Source: Agapanthus africanus (Eukaryota; Streptophyta; Magnoliopsida; Asparagales; Amaryllidaceae). From it: a stretch of DNA of 64,000 nt. Shown here one piece after another: positions 21,106 through 31,800 of the stretch. The translations under genes and the position numbers were made by a program. The stretch lies in assembly GCA_030015575.1 (NCBI GenBank), contig JASDDO010000024.1, forward strand, positions 41,440,114 to 41,504,113, given 5' to 3'. Numbering within the stretch: the stretch's first letter is position 1; every line of letters begins with the position of its first letter. The notes beneath the pieces were generated by a model that did no database searches, was not told the origin of the DNA, and saw only the letters and a list, made by a program, of their open reading frames with translations.

Positions 21106-21859
21106 GAATCTGTTCCCCTCCGAAAGGCGGCCGAGACGTTAGGACGTCCGTAGCCTGAAGTTCGGGGCAGATGCTATTTGGTTTTATCCGCCTATCTCTC
21201 CGAAGATGCCAAGTTGATTTATGGCACCGTGTATCGGAGGTTTAGACGGATGCGGCCGATGTAGCAGACTTCGTCAGATTCCCCCTCGGGGTGAGGGGTT
21301 TTTGATTGTGGGGACGCTCTTCCCTGCAGGCGCAAGCCCCTGCAGTTAATTACGCTACCGCATTGCGGTAACAACTTTCTCCTTCTCCAGAATTTCACTT
21401 CGTGTCGTGTGTGTTTGTTTTGTTTATGGTTGCCCGTGGATTGTATACGGAGACTGAGTGATGTCGTCATCCGTAGGACGTGGATTAGTCCAAATCCGCA
21501 TTTACTTAGATTTGGGTTTGGTGTTTTAGTTTAAGGATACATTAGTCGCGTTGCGGTTAAGATCAGCTTAAACATTCGTTAAGGATACGTTAGTCTTGTT
21601 TTAGACTAAGATCAACTTAACATCATGATTGATTTAGTTATCCGGCCGTCGGGACTCGTCACCTCTCTGACGTCGTTGAAGGATTACAACGACAGGCGTC
21701 TGAGGAGTTCAGAGATGTACCCTTGAACCAAAGTTGATTTGGAGTTTTATCGTTTATTTGAATATCTAAGGACACGTTAACCGTATTTGGGGTTAAGATC
21801 AACTTAGACGGGACCGTTTAGATCCGGCAAAAGAGCGTTTGGGCCCTATTGTTCCAGTT

Positions 21860-22560
21860 TGGGGACGTGGTGGTCCATCGCCAGTTTTAGGGACATGGTG
21901 GTCCATCATTATTTTAGGGACGTTTCGGTCCGTCGCCATTTTAAGGACGTAGTGGTCCATTATTAGTTTAGGGACATTTCGGTCCGTCGCCAGTTTAAGG
22001 ACGTAGTGGTCCGTATTCCAGTTTAGAGACGTGGTGGTCCGATATTAGTTTAGGGACGTTTCGGTCCGATATTAGTTTAGGGACGTTTCGGTCCGATATT
22101 AGTTTAAGGACGTTTCGGTCCAATGTTAGTTTAGGGACGTTTCGGTCCAATATTAGTTTAAGGACGTTTCGGTCCGATATTAGTTTAGGGACGTTTCGGT
22201 CCAATATTAGTTTAGGGACGTTTCGGTCCGATGTTAGTTTAGGGACGTTTCGGTCCAATGTTAGTTTAGGGACGTTTCGGTCCGATATTAGTTTAGGGAC
22301 GTTTCGGTCCAATATTAGTTTAAGGACGTTTCGGTCCGATATTAGTTTTAAGGACGTCTCGGTCCGATATTAGTTTAGGGACGTTTCGGTCCGATATTAG
22401 TTTTAAGGACGTCTCGGTCCGATATTAGTTTAGGGACGTTTCGGTCCGATATTAGTTTTAAGGACGTCTCGGTCCAATATTAGTTTAAGGACGTCTCGGT
22501 CCGATATTAGTTTAGGGACGTTTCGGTCCGATATTAGTTTTAAGGACGTCTCGGTCCACG
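21860..22560. repeat. 27-bp minisatellite in 5' LTR
   Basis: About 25 copies of the GGAC-N6-GTCC unit described for the left LTR, with copy number and order altered between the two LTRs. This is the main difference between them. Confidence 0.93.
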
Positions 22561-23720
22561 AGTTTAAGGACCCCGCAGTCCATATCGATGTGTGGTCGTT
22601 GGGACCCGTCACCTCTTTGACGTCGTTGAGGAATTACAACGACGGATGTCAAAGGAGTTCGGAGATGTACCCTCGAACCGGATGTAAATTAATTTAGAAG
22701 AGCGATTTTGCTCAGTCAATTTAATTTAAGGACTTATGGCCAAAATTGGGCTAAGTCCAGTTGAAATGTTCAACATGCAATACTATAGAGCATCAATCTA
22801 TTCTGAGCTCTGCTCATTTATGAATGATGCAATGCATTTGCACAGCATTCTGAAAATTCTGTTTAGGCTCTGCCCCTTTATAAATGATGCAAAGCATTTG
22901 TTTTGATTTGGGCTCTACCCCTTAAAATAATGCATTTGCGCTTTATTGAGCCTGTTAGGCCTTCTCTTAATTGGGCTTGGCCCTTTTGAATGCATTTGCG
23001 CTTTGCGCCAAGTAATGAGCGCAAGTCCATACGGTGACGACATGTGTCGTGCTTATGAGTGCAAGCGCACTAGCGCAGCGCGTTGCGCTGTTGCGCTGCG
23101 CAATTGCGCTGCTGACACGTGGCGCGCTCTCAGTGAGTTGCGCTAATTCCAGAGAGCAGAGCTCTATCTTAAGAGCGCTTAGCGCAAATGGTTTTCCAGC
23201 CGACACGTGGCGCTCTCTCAGCGAGTTGCGCTAATTCCAGAGAGCAAAGCTCTATCTTAAGAGCGCTTAGCGCAAATGGTTTTATAGCCGACACGTGGCG
23301 CTCTCTTAAGAGCGCAGCGGCGCAACTTGGAAGTGCAAAGCACTAAGAATCTTTTAGATTCAAGAAGGAAAGTGCAAAGCACTGTTTAATTTCTTCGTCT
23401 AAATTGGATCAAAGAAAAAAATAAATTTTTCTTTATTCGAAGAACCAGAGGTTCTTAAAAGTGCAAAGCACTATTCTTTTATTATTTTATTATTTTTATT
23501 GTTTCTACAGAACCGAAGGTTCACAAGAAGTGCAAAGCAGTTTTTTTTTTATAAAGATCACTGATCTTATTTTTAGATCAATGATCTATTAGAAGGCCCC
23601 CCTTTTTTTTTTCTACCTCATGAAGGTTCTTTACCTTTTTCTTCTCGGAGTTTTCTCTGTTTTAGGGTTCTTGATTTTTCGAGAAAATTCTTGATGCCTT
23701 TTGAATGAGGTCTGGGGTCC

Positions 23721-23728
23721 TATTTATA
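23721..23728 (-). promoter_or_regulatory. Sense TATA box in 5' LTR
   Basis: TATAAATA on the minus strand, the likely core promoter of the genomic RNA of element 1. It lies about 2.6 kb upstream of the inner LTR end, so the repeated U5-like region is very long. Motif-based. Confidence 0.6.
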
Positions 23729-24301
23729 GTGCCCCATAAATTTGTTGAATTTGTTAACGGGATCTTTCTTGAATGATTTTTGGGAGTTTTTCCATCGTTG
23801 GATCTTTGATCCAGAGGCCGAAGAAAGTCTTCTAGTTCTGGAAAGAACAGAAAAGATTTCATGAAATCTTAATTCAGTTGGGCGCGGATACCCCAGCGCA
23901 TGACACGTGTCGTGCAGCGCAGAGCGCAGCGCAAGTGCGCTAGCGCATCTGCGCTGACGCGTGTCGAGCAGTGCAGATCGCAGCGCAGAGCGCAGCGCAA
24001 CTGCGCTAGCGCATCTGCGCTGACACGTGTCGCGCAGCGCGGAGCGCAGCGCAACTGCGCTAGCGCATCTGCGCTGACACGTGTCGCGCAGCGCGGAGCA
24101 CAGCGCAACTGCGCTAGCGCATCTGCGCTGACACGTGTCACCTAGCGCAGAGCGCAGTGCAGCTGAAGCGTTGCTTCCTTTAAACAGAGCTTTGCTCTGA
24201 TTGGGCGCGCCTTCTTGGGCGCTGTGCGCGGGATTTGAAGCTCTGCTTCAAAGATTTGAATTTTGAATTCAAACAGAGCTTTGCTCTGATTGGGCGAAAC
24301 A

Positions 24302-26721
24302 GGGATGCGCCGAGCAGGAAGGGACTCGGCGGTCTCGTGATGAGGGCTTCAGATTTTCAGCGTCTGATGGGCAAGAGGATACCCGCCGGGGATGCGCCGA
24401 GCAGGAAGGGACTCGGCGGCCTCACGATGAAGGCTTCAGATCCTCGGCGTCTAATGAGCAGGAGGATGCCCGCTGGGGATGCGCCGGGCAGCAGGAAGGG
24501 ACTCGGCGGCCTCACGATGAGGGCTTTAGATCATCAGCGTCGGATGGGCAGGAGGTTGCCCGCTGGGGATGCGCCGAGCAGGATAGCTGCTCGGTGGCCT
24601 CGCGATGAGGGCTTCGGATCCTCATCGTCTGATGGGCAGGAGGATGCCCGCTGGGGATGCGCCGAGAAGGAAGGGACTCGGCGGCCTCACGATGAGGGCT
24701 TCAGATCCTCAGCGTCTGATGGGCAGGAGGATGCCCGCTGGGGATGCGCCGAGCAGGAAGGGACTCGGCGGCCTCACGATGAGGGCTTCAGATCCTCAGC
24801 GTCTGATGGGCAGGTGGATGCCCACTGGGGATGCGCCGAGCAGGAAGGGACTCGGCGGCCTCACGATGAGGGCTTCAGATCCTCAGCGTCGGATGGGCAG
24901 GAGGATGCCCGCTGGGGATGCGCCGAGCAGGAAGGGACTCGGCGGCCTTACGATGAGGGTTTTAGATCCTCAGTGTCGGATAGGCAGGAGGTTGCCCGCT
25001 GGGGATGCGCCGAGCAGGGTAGCTGCTCGGTGGCCTCACGATGAGGGATTCGGATCCTCAGCTTTTGATAGGCAGGAGGATGCTCGCTGGGGATGCGTCG
25101 AGCAGGAAGGGACTCGGCGGTCTCACGATAAGGGTTTCAGAGCCTCAGCGTCTGATGGGCAGGAGGATACCCGCTGGGGATACGCCGAGTAGGAAGGCAC
25201 TCGGCGGCCTCACGATGAGGGCTTCAAGTCCTCAGCGTCTGATGAGCAGGAGGATGCCCGCTGGGGATGCGCCGAGCAGGAAGGGACTCGGCGGCCTTAC
25301 GATGAGGGCTTCAGATCCTCAGCGTCTGATGGGCAGGAGAATACCCACCGGGGATGCGCCGAGCAGGAAGGGACTCGGCGGCCTCACGATGAGGGCTTCA
25401 GATCCTCAGCGTCTAATGAGCAGGAGGATGCCCGCTGGGGATGTGCCGGGCAGCAGGAAGGGACTCGGCGGCCTCACGATGAGGGCTTCAGATCCTCAGC
25501 GTCGGATGGGCAGGAGGTTGCCCGCTGGGGATGCGCCGAGCAGGATAGCTGCTCGGTGGCCTCGCGATGAGGGCTTCGGATCCTCATCGTCTGATGGGTA
25601 GGAGGATGCCCGCTGGGGATGCGCCGAGAAGGAAGGGACTCAGCGGCCTCACGATGAGGGCTTCGGATCCTCGGCGTCTGATGGGCAGGAGGATGCCCGC
25701 TGGGGATGCGCCGAGCAGGAAGGGACTCGCGCGGCCTCACGATGAGGGCTTCAGATCTTCAGCGTCTGATGGGCAGGAGGATGCCCGCTGGGGATGCGCC
25801 GAGCAGGAAGGGACTCGGCGGCCTCACGATGATGGCTTCAGATCCTCAGCGTCGGATAGGCAGGAGGTTGCCTGCTGGGGATGTGCCGAGCAGGGTAGCT
25901 GCTCGGTGGCCTCACGATGAGGGATTCGGATCCTCAGCTTCTGATAGGCAGGAGGATGCCCGCTGGGGATGCGCCGAGCAGGAAGGGACTCGGCGGTCTC
26001 ACGATAAGGGTTTCAGATCCTCAGCGTCTGATGGGCACGAGGATGCCCGCTGGGGATACGCCGAGTAGGAAGTGACTCGGCGGCCTCACGATGAGGGCTT
26101 CAGGTCCTCAGCGTCTGATGATCAGGAGGATGCCCGCTGGGGATGCGCCGAGCAGGAAGGGACTCGGCGGCCTCACGATGAGGGCTTCAGATCCTCAGTA
26201 TCTGATGGGCAGGAGGATACCCGCCGGGGATGCGCCGAGCAGGAAGGGACTCGGCGGCCTCACGATGAGGGCTTCAGATCCTCAGCGTCTAATGAGCAGG
26301 AGGATGCCCGCTGGGGATGCGCCGGGCAGCAGGAAGGGACTCGGCGGCCTCATGATGAGGGCTTCAGATCCTCAGCATCGGATGGGCAGGAGGTTGCCCG
26401 CTGGGGATGCGCCGAGCAGGATAGCTGCTCGGTGGCCTCGCGATGAGAGCTTCGGATCCTCATCGTCTGATGGGCAGGAGGATGCCCGCTGGGGATGCGC
26501 CGAGAAGGAAGGGACTCGGCGGCCTCACGATGAGAGCTTCAGATCCTCAGCGTCTGATGGGCAGGAGGATGCCCGCTGGGGATGCGCCGAGCAGGAAGGG
26601 ACTTGCGCAGCCTCTCGATGAGGGCTTCAGATCCTCAGCGTCTGATGGGCAGGAGGAAGCCCGCTGGGGATGCGCCGAGCAGGAAGGGACTCGTCGGCCT
26701 CACGATGAGGGCTTCAGATCC
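24302..26721. repeat. 87-bp satellite array, first part (type 1 units)
   Basis: About 28 units; GGATGCGCC starts at 24303, 24390 and 24477, an 87-bp period with some 90-bp variants (extra GCA). Each unit has a hairpin CGCCGAG...CTCGGCG and a nested one with outer arms ATCCTCAGCG/CGCTGGGGAT and inner arms GGGCA/TGCCC. The long ORFs here reflect a period divisible by three and are not genes. Confidence 0.95.
26717..26721. repeat. Target-site duplication GATCC, left copy
   Basis: GATCC stands immediately before TGTCACGCC. It repeats at 31024-31028 right after the other end of the insertion, after which the satellite unit resumes. As GATCC occurs in every unit, recombination between units could mimic it. 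Confidence 0.75.
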
Positions 26722-29700
26722 TGTCACGCCCCGCTTCCCAAAATACGGAAAACGAGGGATGACTAGGCCAGCCATGCTCCTACGGTCAGGGAAACATCCC
26801 GCCGTAGTCACACTTCGGCTTCTAGCATTACATGGTAATCAGTAGATAAAGCACAGTAGTAAAGAAATCACATCACTAATTTATTACATTAATAATCCAT
26901 TGTTCACAAATTACAGATAACAAGAATAATTACTAACCAAGTTCAATCTCACGATCACTTTTATGGAAAGCAGTAAATGAAGAAAGTACACCAGATTATA
27001 TCTCCGTAAACTCGAAGGGTAGATCCGTCTCCTGTGCTGGTCTTTCCACGGAATCTGAGCATGCATACTCAGGTCGTCAGAGCGACACAATAACAATATT
27101 ATTATAATAAGATGAAACAGGTAAATGAGGTAATACTAGTGTAAGGACAATGCAAGTAATCACTATGTCACTATATGATGCAGAATATGTTCTGTGTCCC
27201 TATCGGTCTCTAGGTCATGTTTGAAATCGCAGAGTGGAAGGAGGATCATGTTTAACAGGAGTCTCATACATACCCGAGACAACGGCCCACATGCCCGGGA
27301 CATAACCCTGTCAGCCGGATCGCCAGATCCTACTTAATATATATATCACTGCTCGAATGATCATCCTCTAAAACACGGTCCCGCTAAATACGATTCTCTT
27401 TCCACTTCGATTTCCCCTTTATTCCCAGGTTTACACTATTTATGATCTTGATTCAGTCGTGTACAAGTATACCAATGGCACGGTTTTATCACTGCTCACT
27501 GTATCAATCACTGTCACGAATATTCACTTTCCATTGGTGTACTCGTCACTCTAAACCAGCATCAATCACGCACGATAATGTAATGTCCACTGACTCTAAC
27601 ACGCGCTAACACTAAGTATATGGCAAATGGGGTATGATATATGTATGTATGCTATCAATAAGCTAAGTATGTTATGAATCAACATGCATGTCATTAACTT
27701 ACATAAATTGCATAAATTAATATGTTAAGAATTCAACAAAATGATACAAGTAAGATAAATAGAAAGCTCAGTCAGAAATTCATCAAAATTTGTTTCAATT
27801 CAATCGGGATTTCGGTTTTCAAGATACAGCTGTTTCATTTTAAGTGCCCGCGGCTGGAAATTCAGTTTCAGAACTGAACGTCCGTTTCGCAACACGAATT
27901 GCACCCAGTTGGGTTCAGAATTTAGCGATACTACAGTTGAATAAAATCTATGGTTTTCGATAGAGTATTCAACGCAACAGACGGATCCTCAATCGCGTCT
28001 GTGCATTGAAAGTTATACACAGTTTAATATCAGTATATCACTTCTGAATCTGTTCTGGACAGTTATACGTTCTGCCCTTTTATTTACAGTTTAAAATAGC
28101 AAACGGCAATGAAACGGAATGGAACCACTTGTTTTGTTTATCTAACAGAATCATCTTTAATCTACTGCAGAGTTCCGTAACATACGAATTCAGGAAACAT
28201 AGTGACACACTTTTTGGGACAGTACACAGTAATCAGAGTCTCTCTGGACTGCAGTCCAAAGTCGCACTCCGATCTAAATATCATCGCAGTTACAGGACAG
28301 AAATCATTAGAAGTTTACATAGGGTTAAAGTTCGTCGAGTCGGCTTCGATTTAAGCCCTCGAACGCATCATTCCAATATGCACATAATTTACAGTGATTT
28401 TAATCGTTTTCAGATACGGAAAAATTCTAGTTTTATCGGCATATTTGGGGGTATCAATTTTAGTCACTAACAATCGTATTTTCCAGTGAGATTCATACAC
28501 GTTATTCGTCATCATATGGGCCAACAGAAAACATCAGTTTCCGCCAAATTAAACAAGTATTTTCATTGGGGTCTATCATCGAACACATAGGTCGCATATT
28601 ATATCGGGAATCGGTAATTTATAAACTAAATGATTCAAGTTTGTATCACAATTATCTTAGCATGTAGCAAGTAAAACACTTGCCTGGAAATGTCCCGGGG
28701 TTGCACGGCAGCAGCGGCGCCACGAACGCCCGATGTGCGCCGTAAAACGATTTGCGCGAGCTTGGCTCGCGATACGGAATTTGTGTCGGAGTTGCCCGGA
28801 GCCGTCAAGTGCTTGCTGGAAGCGGAGGTGGTGCTCTGTGGTTGGCCTGGGACTTGCTGGGGTCGACGACGGTGCTCCGGCGAAGAGCAACAGTGGGGCG
28901 TGGGTGTGTTATGGGTTTTGAGAGAAAGAGAGAGACTCGGGTGTGGATCTTGGGGAGGAGGAGAAGATGCAGAGGGTGTAGGGGTCGATGGTGTAGTGTG
29001 GAGATCGCCGGCGTCGAGGGGCAGGGTGGTGGTCGAGCTCAGTGCAGAAGTTGGTGTGCAAGGGATTTGGGTGTACAGGGGTGCTCGGCAGGGGGTGCTC
29101 GGGTTGATGGAGTGTGGTGGTGAGGAGTTCTGTTGGTGGAGGAGGAGTTGGCGAGAGGTCGCTGAGGGGTTGCCGAGGGTTGTCGCCGTCGGAGGGCGAC
29201 GAACGGAGTTGGGTCGGTAAGGTTTCGAGAGGGAGAGATGAGGGATTTTTGGAAAACGAGAGGGAGAGCGAGGGTGAAGGAGATAATGAAGACGGGAGGA
29301 GCGCGTCGTGGGTGTAACGTTGCAAGAGCGGGGGCGTGGGCGTGGGCGTGAGGCGCGGCGGAGAAAGGGGATCGCACGCGGGGGAAAAGGAAAAGAGCCG
29401 TTGTAGGGAGAGAAGATGAACAGGAGTGGGTTTTTAAAAAGAATTCCTTATAAAAAAATTTGTGGGCCGAGGAAAGGTGTGGACCGGGAGTTTTTTTATT
29501 AATAAAATTCTATTTGTGTATGTGGGCTTAGGTTATAACGGGCTGAGTTTAAATAATTAAATTCCCTAAACATTTAACCCTGGGCTGAAGAGAAAGGTTG
29601 GGCTTGGGGATTATAATAAGGATTTTATTTAAAAGAAACGAGTGGGCTGAGGAAGGGGACGGGCTGGGTTAAATTAAATGGAAAAAGATTTTAAATGGGC

Positions 29701-29951
29701 TAAGGGTTTAGTATAGTTTGGGTTAGGATTTTATTAGTAAAATCTTGGTTGTAGTTTAATCTAGCTTTGATTTTAATTCTTGGGTTTTGGCTTTTAGGGT
29801 TTGGACTATGATTTCAAAAGAATTGGGAACTAAAGTTTAAATATTAAGCTTAAACAACCAATAAAAATACGAGGGGAAAAAAGAAAAGGCAATCACTGGG
29901 ATTTAGAAAAATAGGAAACTTTTATTAAGATGGGAACGGGGATTTACATCA
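26722..29951 (-). repeat. Chromovirus-type LTR (3.2 kb, element A)
   Basis: In element orientation it starts TGATGTAAATCC after the polypurine tract and ends GGGGCGTGACA. About 28690-29420 is GC-rich with Pro/Ser-rich ORFs on the minus strand, interpreted as the transcribed leader part of the LTR rather than a gene. About 29440-29720 has repeated GGGCTGAG-like words. 26760-28680 is A/T-rich with no gene seen. Confidence 0.75.
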
Positions 29952-29962
29952 TACCCCCCTTA
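29952..29962 (-). other. Polypurine tract of chromovirus A
   Basis: The minus strand reads TAAGGGGGGTA directly before the LTR start TGATG, preceded by a GCGAATGAAATTTTT segment that typically lies between pol and the tract in chromoviruses. Confidence 0.8.
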
Positions 29963-30010
29963 CAAAAATTTCATTCGCGAAATTTAACAAGGATACAAGG
30001 AAACAATGTA

Positions 30011-30202
30011 CTAAACAAAGAGATGTGGATAACGATCGCGGATATCTTCCTCCCACTCCCAGGTGGATTCTCTTGGGGAACGACCGCCCCAAGACACTCG
30101 GACTAACGGAATGACCTTATTCTTCAGTATTTTCTCTCTGCGGTCGAGAATGGTAGTGGGCTGTTCTTCGTATGACAGATCGGTTCCCAAAACTAGCTCC
30201 GG
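30011..30202 (-). pseudogene. C-terminal remnant of chromovirus pol (chromodomain-like tail)
   Basis: About 63 codons up to the stop at 30011-30013. They include DLSYEEQP, ILDRREKILKNK, VRVSW and ESTWEWEEDIR, the usual C-terminal tail of chromoviral integrases, where the chromodomain lies. It begins abruptly at about 30202, where Cassandra LTR sequence takes over. An ATG-initiated frame running in from the Cassandra side is accidental. No function is expected. Confidence 0.85.
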
Positions 30203-30278
30203 TACAGAGAGTATTGTCCGCTCTGGCCGAAACCGCACGGTTCTGTCCTTCAGGGCAAACCGGACCCGACCAGGGGCC

Positions 30279-30362
30279 ACTTCCCAGGAGGTCACCCATC
30301 CCAGAACTTCTCTGGCTCGAGCACGCTTAACTACGGAGTTCTCAAGCTCCTGTAGTGCCGGT
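30279..30362 (-). other. 5S rRNA-derived promoter segment, left Cassandra LTR
   Basis: The minus strand matches plant 5S rRNA around AACTCCGTAGTTAAGCGTGC and GGGATGGGTGACCTCCTGGG, which covers the internal RNA polymerase III control region. It is a captured part, not a working 5S gene: the 5' part is diverged and shortened. Confidence 0.85.
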
Positions 30363-30634
30363 TCACTTAAAAAGCGCCTCTGTATTGAAGAGTGGTATCA
30401 TTCCATTTATAGTACAGATCTGCCCCCTTTCGGAATGTATTCCGAAGAGTCCCCGTTGTTCTACAGTGGGTCCCACGGACTCAAGAGGTGGCCCCGCCCA
30501 CTTAACCCGACACTTGGCGTGGCACTTTGCTCCGTGTGGCACTTTGCTCCGTGAGCAAGAACCGGGTCCCGACATTCTCCCCACCTTTGAACAACGGTTC
30601 GTCTTCGAACCACAGACCTACTATTGAGGGACCA

Positions 30635-30646
30635 GCTCTGATACCA
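30635..30646 (-). other. tRNA-iMet primer-binding site (Cassandra part)
   Basis: TGGTATCAGAGC on the minus strand, three bases inside the LTR end; the standard initiator-Met complement of many plant LTR elements including Cassandra. Confidence 0.9.
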
Positions 30647-30744
30647 TTCTGTCACGCCCCACCTCCAATACAGAGAGTATTTTCCGCTCTGGCCGAAACC
30701 GCACGGTTTTGTCCTTCAGGGCCAACCGGACCCGACCAGGGGCC

Positions 30745-30826
30745 ACTTCCCAGGAGGTCACCCATCCCAGAACTTCCCTGGCTCGAGCACGCTTAACTAC
30801 GGAGTTCTCAAGCTCCTGTAGTGCCG
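30745..30826 (-). other. 5S rRNA-derived promoter segment, right Cassandra LTR
   Basis: A second copy of the 5S-like block, in the 5' LTR of the Cassandra part, nearly identical to the left copy. Polymerase III transcription from it is known for Cassandra and inferred here. Confidence 0.85.
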
Positions 30827-31023
30827 GTTCACTTATAGTACAGATCTGCCCCCTTTCGGAATGTATTCCGAAGAGTCCCCGTTGTTCTACAGTGGGTCCC
30901 ACGGACTCAAGAGGTGGCCCCTATGGATTCAAGAGGTGGGCCCCGCCCACTTAACCCGACACTTGGCGTGGCACTTTGCTCCGTGTGGTACTTTGCTCCG
31001 TGAGCAAGAACCGGGTCCCAACA

Positions 31024-31800
31024 GATCCTCAGCGTCGGATAGGCAGGAGGTTGCCCGCTGGGGATGCGCCGAGCAGGGTAGCTGCTCGGTGGCCTCACGA
31101 TGAGAGATTCGGATCCTCAGCTTCTGATAGGCAGGAGGATGCCCGCTGGGGATGCGCCGAGCAGGAAGGGACTCGGCGGTCTCATGATAAGGGTTTCAGA
31201 TCCTCAGCGTCTGATGGGCAGGAGGATACCCGCTGGGGATACGCCGAGAAGGAAGGGACTCGGCGGCCTCACGATGAGGGCTTCAAGTCCTCAGCGTCTG
31301 ATGAGCAGGAGGATGCCCGCTGGGGATGCGCCGAGCAGGAAGGGACTCGGCGGCCTCACGATGAGGGCTTTAGATCCTCAGCGTCTGATGGGCAGGAGGA
31401 TGCCCGCTGGGGATGCGCCGAGCAGGAAGGGACTCGGTGGCCTCACGATGAGGGCTTCAGATCCTCAGCGTCGGATGGGCAGGAGGTTGCCCGCTGGGGA
31501 TGCGCCGAGCAGGGTAGCTGCTCGGTGGCCTCACGATGAGGGCTTCGGATCCTCAGCGTCTGATGGACAGGAGGATGCCCGCTGGGATGCGCCGAGCAGG
31601 AAGGGACTCGGCGGCTTCACGATGAGAGCTTCAGATCCTCAGCGTCTGATAGGCAGGAGGATGCCCGCTGAGGATGCATCGAGCAGGAAAGGACTCGGCG
31701 GCCTCACGATGAGGGCTTCAGATCCTCGGCGTTGGATGGGCAGGAGGTTGCCCGCTGGGGATGCGCCGAGCAGGGTAGCTGCTCGGTGGCCTCCTGACGA
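31024..31800. repeat. 87-bp satellite, type 1 units resumed
   Basis: About nine units identical in kind to 24302-26721, starting in register with the GATCC at which the insertion broke the array. Confidence 0.95.

Larger units (their letters stand above)
1..24301 (-). mobile_element. Element 1: giant Tat/Ogre-like Ty3/gypsy LTR retrotransposon with antisense cargo gene
   Basis: In minus-strand order it has a 5' LTR (21111-24301), a primer-binding site (21087-21105), gag-pol (21021-11743), a repeat-rich spacer (11742-8060), an antisense cargo gene (8057-3226), a polypurine tract (2346-2332) and a 3' LTR (2331 leftwards, cut by the window). The left LTR matches the right one from about 21901, so about 790 bp lie outside the window and the full element would be about 25 kb. 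The two LTRs differ by only a handful of substitutions per kb outside their minisatellites, so the insertion is recent, in line with the unbroken pol. Dual RNase H, a huge size and an antisense extra ORF are known traits of the Tat lineage (Ogre, Retand, Grande). The 5-bp duplication cannot be checked because the left end is missing; the right flank begins GGGAT. Confidence 0.93.
21111..24301 (-). repeat. 5' LTR of element 1 (complete, 3191 bp)
   Basis: On the plus strand it starts TGTTCCCCTCCG (21111) and ends GGGCGAAACA (24301). It contains a conserved 600-bp region shared by all family LTRs (GGCAGATGCTATTTGG onward), the 27-bp minisatellite (about 21860-22560), a palindrome-rich middle, a TATA box and the 54-bp repeat. 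It is directly followed by the 87-bp satellite. Confidence 0.93.
26722..31023 (-). mobile_element. Chimeric retroelement: Cassandra-type 5' half joined to chromovirus 3' end
   Basis: In minus orientation: a Cassandra-like LTR (31023-30650), primer-binding site, 60-bp interior, polypurine tract, a second Cassandra LTR lacking its last 20 or so bases (30574-30203), then the chromovirus pol C-terminus (30202-30011), chromovirus polypurine tract and a 3.2-kb LTR (29951-26722). The two outer ends belong to different families, yet one GATCC duplication flanks the whole. This suggests integration of a recombinant cDNA. Confidence 0.75.
30203..31023 (-). mobile_element. Cassandra-type TRIM with 5S rRNA in its LTRs
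   Basis: Direct repeats 30203-30574 (its 3' LTR, missing the terminal 20 or so bases) and 30650-31023 (its 5' LTR, TGTTGGGACC...GGCGTGACA) flank an interior of only 75 bp. The interior holds a TGGTATCAGAGC primer-binding site (30635-30646) and a polypurine tract AAAGGTGGGGAGAA (30575-30588). There are no coding genes, so it would rely on enzymes of autonomous elements. The left copy carries an extra segment of about 48 bp near 30369-30416. Confidence 0.88.

Noticed and set aside
24302-24310. Right LTR of element 1 truncated by the satellite
   Set aside because: Comparison with element 2 and the polypurine tract shows GAAACA at 24301 is the natural LTR end.
24302-26721. Possible CRISPR-like array
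   Set aside because: Units are contiguous with no unique spacers, and this is a plant genome; it is a satellite.
24235-26845. Long ORFs of 107-269 codons with repeating RASDPQRLMGRRMPAGDAPSRK-like peptides, shortened here to the period
   Set aside because: They are frame readings of the 87-bp satellite, whose period is a multiple of three; several frames are open at once and no start or promoter is special.
28657-29377. Overlapping ORFs in GC-rich part of LTR A
   Set aside because: Low-complexity Pro/Ser or Gly/Arg readings on both strands, inside an LTR, no domain; treated as transcribed leader sequence.
30279-30826. Functional 5S rRNA genes
   Set aside because: Both copies are truncated and diverged and lie in direct LTR repeats with primer-binding site and polypurine tract, the hallmark of Cassandra elements.
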